The position numbers and the translations under genes were made by a program. Shown here piece after piece: positions 6,269 to 7,845 of a stretch of DNA of 7,845 nt. The stretch is from an uncultured Gemella sp. (GTDB lineage Bacteria > Bacillota > Bacilli > Staphylococcales > Gemellaceae). The stretch spans positions 1 to 7,845 of the forward strand of contig CALHQV010000263.1 in NCBI GenBank assembly GCA_938038035.1, given 5' to 3'. Numbering within the stretch: position 1 is the stretch's first letter; each line of letters starts with the position of its first letter. Under the pieces are notes generated by a model that had not been told where the DNA came from, searched no databases, and was given only the letters and a program-made list of their open reading frames with translations.

Positions 6269-6835
6269 CTATATATTAAATTTCTCTAATATGAACTCTT
6301 GTCCATCATAATGTACCACATTTAATGCAGTATTGTTAATTAGTATATTTGACTCAGGATATAGTCCTAATGTTCTTAAAAATACACGAATTAACGCACC
6401 ATGACAAACCACTAAAATTGTGTCATCTTTATGATTTAAGTATTTTTCATTAAAAAATGAACTAGCTCTCTCATAAACATCTTCATCTTTTTCTACCGAC
6501 TCTAATCCTTGTTCAGATTCAAGTGCAGAAAAATACTCTTCAAATGTACTACCTTCAAAATCTCCAAAGAATTTTTCGATTAAACGCTCATCGGTAGTTA
6601 TCTCTTTAGAAATATTTTGACTATTATTAGAGTTATCAAGCATAAGTCTTGCTGTCTCTACTGCTCTTTTCAAAGGACTACTAAATGCATAATCGATATT
6701 GTGATCACTTAGCTTTTCTCCCGCAGAAGTCGCTTGATTTCTACCCGTTTCATTTAATTCAATGTCACTATGACCTTGGATTAATCTATTTTTATTATAG
6801 TTTGTTTCACCGTGTCTAACTAATAAAATTTTCAT
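6269..6835 (-). CDS. Histidine phosphatase family protein (phosphoglycerate-mutase-like), copy 2
   Basis: A 188-residue histidine phosphatase, paralogous to the gene at 5616-6179; about 29 of the first 50 residues are identical by eye. The active site is complete: RHGET (7-11, His8), Arg57 in SSPLKRAVETA, Glu87 in RLIEKFFGDFEG, and His145 in VVCHGA. No signal peptide or membrane segment is seen, so it is cytosolic. The substrate is unknown; small phosphorylated metabolites are usual for the family. The start is 9 bases past the nrdF stop, with only a modest site (AGGT, complement of 6843-6846) that overlaps that stop, so it is probably translated by coupling to nrdF. The acidic stretch at about 104-121 (SALESEQGLESVEKDEDV) is where the two copies differ most, which may reflect different substrates. 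Confidence 0.88.
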   Translation of the reverse strand: MKILLVRHGETNYNKNRLIQGHSDIELNETGRNQATSAGEKLSDHNIDYAFSSPLKRAVETARLMLDNSNNSQNISKEITTDERLIEKFFGDFEGSTFEEYFSALESEQGLESVEKDEDVYERASSFFNEKYLNHKDDTILVVCHGALIRVFLRTLGLYPESNILINNTALNVVHYDGQEFILEKFNI

Positions 6836-6844
6836 ATCACGTAC

Positions 6845-7813
6845 CTATTCAAAAATGAAATCCTCATCTTCAATTGATTCAACATTCATACTAACTACAT
6901 ATCCATCACCTTTAACACTAAAGAAGTCGTGGTTCTTAGTATTTGTATTCATCGCATTTTCAATAATTGGATTGATTTCTTTATCTTCGAAGTATCCAGG
7001 ATATCCTAAATTAGCCAATGCACGGTTAGCATTATATTCAACATAGTCTTTTACTTCTTCATATAAACCAATTTCATCATATATATCTTTAGTATATTTC
7101 AACTCATTCTCATATAAATCTAATAGTAGTTTATACATTTCTTTTTCAGCACGTTCTTGCTCTTCTTGAGTAAGAGTTTTAAAGATTTCTTGAGCATCAA
7201 AACCAGTAAAACTTCCGTGGATAGTTTCATCTAATAAGATTTTACGAATAATTTCTCCAGAAGTAGTTACTTTACCTTGTCCTGCTAAATATAATGGATA
7301 GAAGAATCCACTATAGAAAATATAACTCTCTAAGAATACAGACGCTACACGAGCCATGTATAAATCGTATGTTGGCACTTCTGGTTTAAATAATCTCATA
7401 TAATAATCTTCGATTAATTTCGCTTTAAATTGAAGTTCTGGATTACTTGGAACCCATTCATCTAGTAAATAGTCTGTTTCTTGTGAAGGAATTAAAGATG
7501 TAAAGATTGTTGAATAACTTTTCGCATGAATTTGCTCCATCATTCCCATAAAGCTGTACACAGCTTGTTTTCTCATATCTTCAGTATGTAGAGATACAAG
7601 AGGCATACCTTTATCACCTTGTTGAGTATCAAGACCAGTTAAACCAGCTAATACTTTTTTATAAGCTTCACGTTCTTTATCATTTAAATCTTCGTTCCAG
7701 CTCTTAATATCTTTTGATACTTTAAACTCAGTATCAACCCAAAATTGAGCAATATTTTGACGCCAATACATAAATGTTAAATCATCTTGTTTATTCCAGT
7801 TTACAGCTTTCAT
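6845..7813 (-). CDS. nrdF: NrdF: class Ib ribonucleotide reductase small (radical) subunit
   Basis: A 322-residue ferritin-fold R2 protein of the class Ib NrdF type, which makes the tyrosyl radical used by NrdE to reduce ribonucleoside diphosphates. All expected metal ligands are visible: Asp62 (LTGLDT), Glu93 and His96 (MMEQIHAKSY), Glu162 (FLESYIFYSGF), and Glu196 and His199 (LLDETIHG). The radical tyrosine is Tyr100. The acidic, aromatic tail (IEDEDFIFE) matches the C-terminal peptide that docks on NrdE. By family knowledge the cofactor is dimanganese or diiron; Mn loading needs NrdI, which is not in the window. Length is normal. The start follows AGAGAGG (complement of 7828-7834) at a rather long spacing of 14 bases, but MKAVNWNKQDD is the usual family beginning. 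nrdE or nrdI would be expected just beyond the right edge. Two phosphatase genes follow in the same direction. Confidence 0.96.
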   Translation of the reverse strand: MKAVNWNKQDDLTFMYWRQNIAQFWVDTEFKVSKDIKSWNEDLNDKEREAYKKVLAGLTGLDTQQGDKGMPLVSLHTEDMRKQAVYSFMGMMEQIHAKSYSTIFTSLIPSQETDYLLDEWVPSNPELQFKAKLIEDYYMRLFKPEVPTYDLYMARVASVFLESYIFYSGFFYPLYLAGQGKVTTSGEIIRKILLDETIHGSFTGFDAQEIFKTLTQEEQERAEKEMYKLLLDLYENELKYTKDIYDEIGLYEEVKDYVEYNANRALANLGYPGYFEDKEINPIIENAMNTNTKNHDFFSVKGDGYVVSMNVESIEDEDFIFE

Positions 7814-7845
7814 AATTAGTAATTTTTCCTCTCTTTTCTATATAG
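7814..7845 (-). other. Upstream edge of nrdF
   Basis: Thirty-two bases hold the nrdF ribosome site (AGAGAGG on the - strand, complement of 7828-7834) and AT-rich sequence. No promoter can be confirmed, and whether another gene ends just outside cannot be told. Confidence 0.4.

Noticed and set aside
5616..6835. Glycolytic phosphoglycerate mutase (GpmA) or CobC for the two phosphatases
   Set aside because: Both are under 190 residues, shorter than GpmA, and no cobalamin genes are nearby. Only the general family can be supported.
6845..7813. Metal-free class Ie (NrdF2/R2e) ribonucleotide reductase with DOPA radical
   Set aside because: That type replaces several metal-binding glutamates (VPK or QSK variants). 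Here Asp62, Glu93, His96, Glu162, Glu196 and His199 are all present, so it is an ordinary metal-dependent NrdF.

Overview
This window is AT-rich, ordinary chromosomal sequence from a low-GC Gram-positive bacterium (class Bacilli). The evidence is strong AAGGAGG-type ribosome sites, a TTG start, a T-box leader, a Bacillus/Staphylococcus-style class Ib NrdF, and a FepABC(EfeUOB)-TatAC locus of the kind known in staphylococci and relatives. A Gemella-like or staphylococcal relative is my best guess; I cannot fix the genus without a search. I see no mobile elements, CRISPR, tRNA or rRNA.

Left block, + strand (1-4295): the end of efeO, then efeB, efeU, tatC and tatA, packed with gaps of 1 and 10 bases or with overlaps, and closed by a strong hairpin terminator. 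It reads as one iron-uptake operon. EfeO is a surface iron-binding protein, EfeB a Tat-exported haem DyP peroxidase, and EfeU an FTR1-type iron permease with a large outer domain. TatC and TatA form a minimal (TatB-less) twin-arginine translocase that most likely exports EfeB, so the cargo and its exporter share one transcript.

Middle block, - strand (4299-5555): metA, convergent with tatA and sharing the hairpin between them. MetA carries Glu111, which marks the acetyl-CoA-using enzyme. In front of it lies a roughly 270-base methionine-type T-box leader with a readable AUG specifier, a UGGU antiterminator bulge, a competing terminator, and a near-consensus promoter upstream.

Right block, - strand (5616-7813): nrdF (class Ib ribonucleotide reductase small subunit, all metal ligands and the radical tyrosine present), followed by two tandem paralogous histidine phosphatases. 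The first is 9 bases behind nrdF. The second lies behind an 89-base gap holding a hairpin with a T-run that may attenuate its expression. An 11-bp perfect palindrome separates this unit from the metA promoter.

I found no clearly undescribed system. The points most worth a second look are the duplicated phosphatases tied to nrdF, the two-copy motif in the EfeU outer domain, and the palindrome next to the metA promoter.
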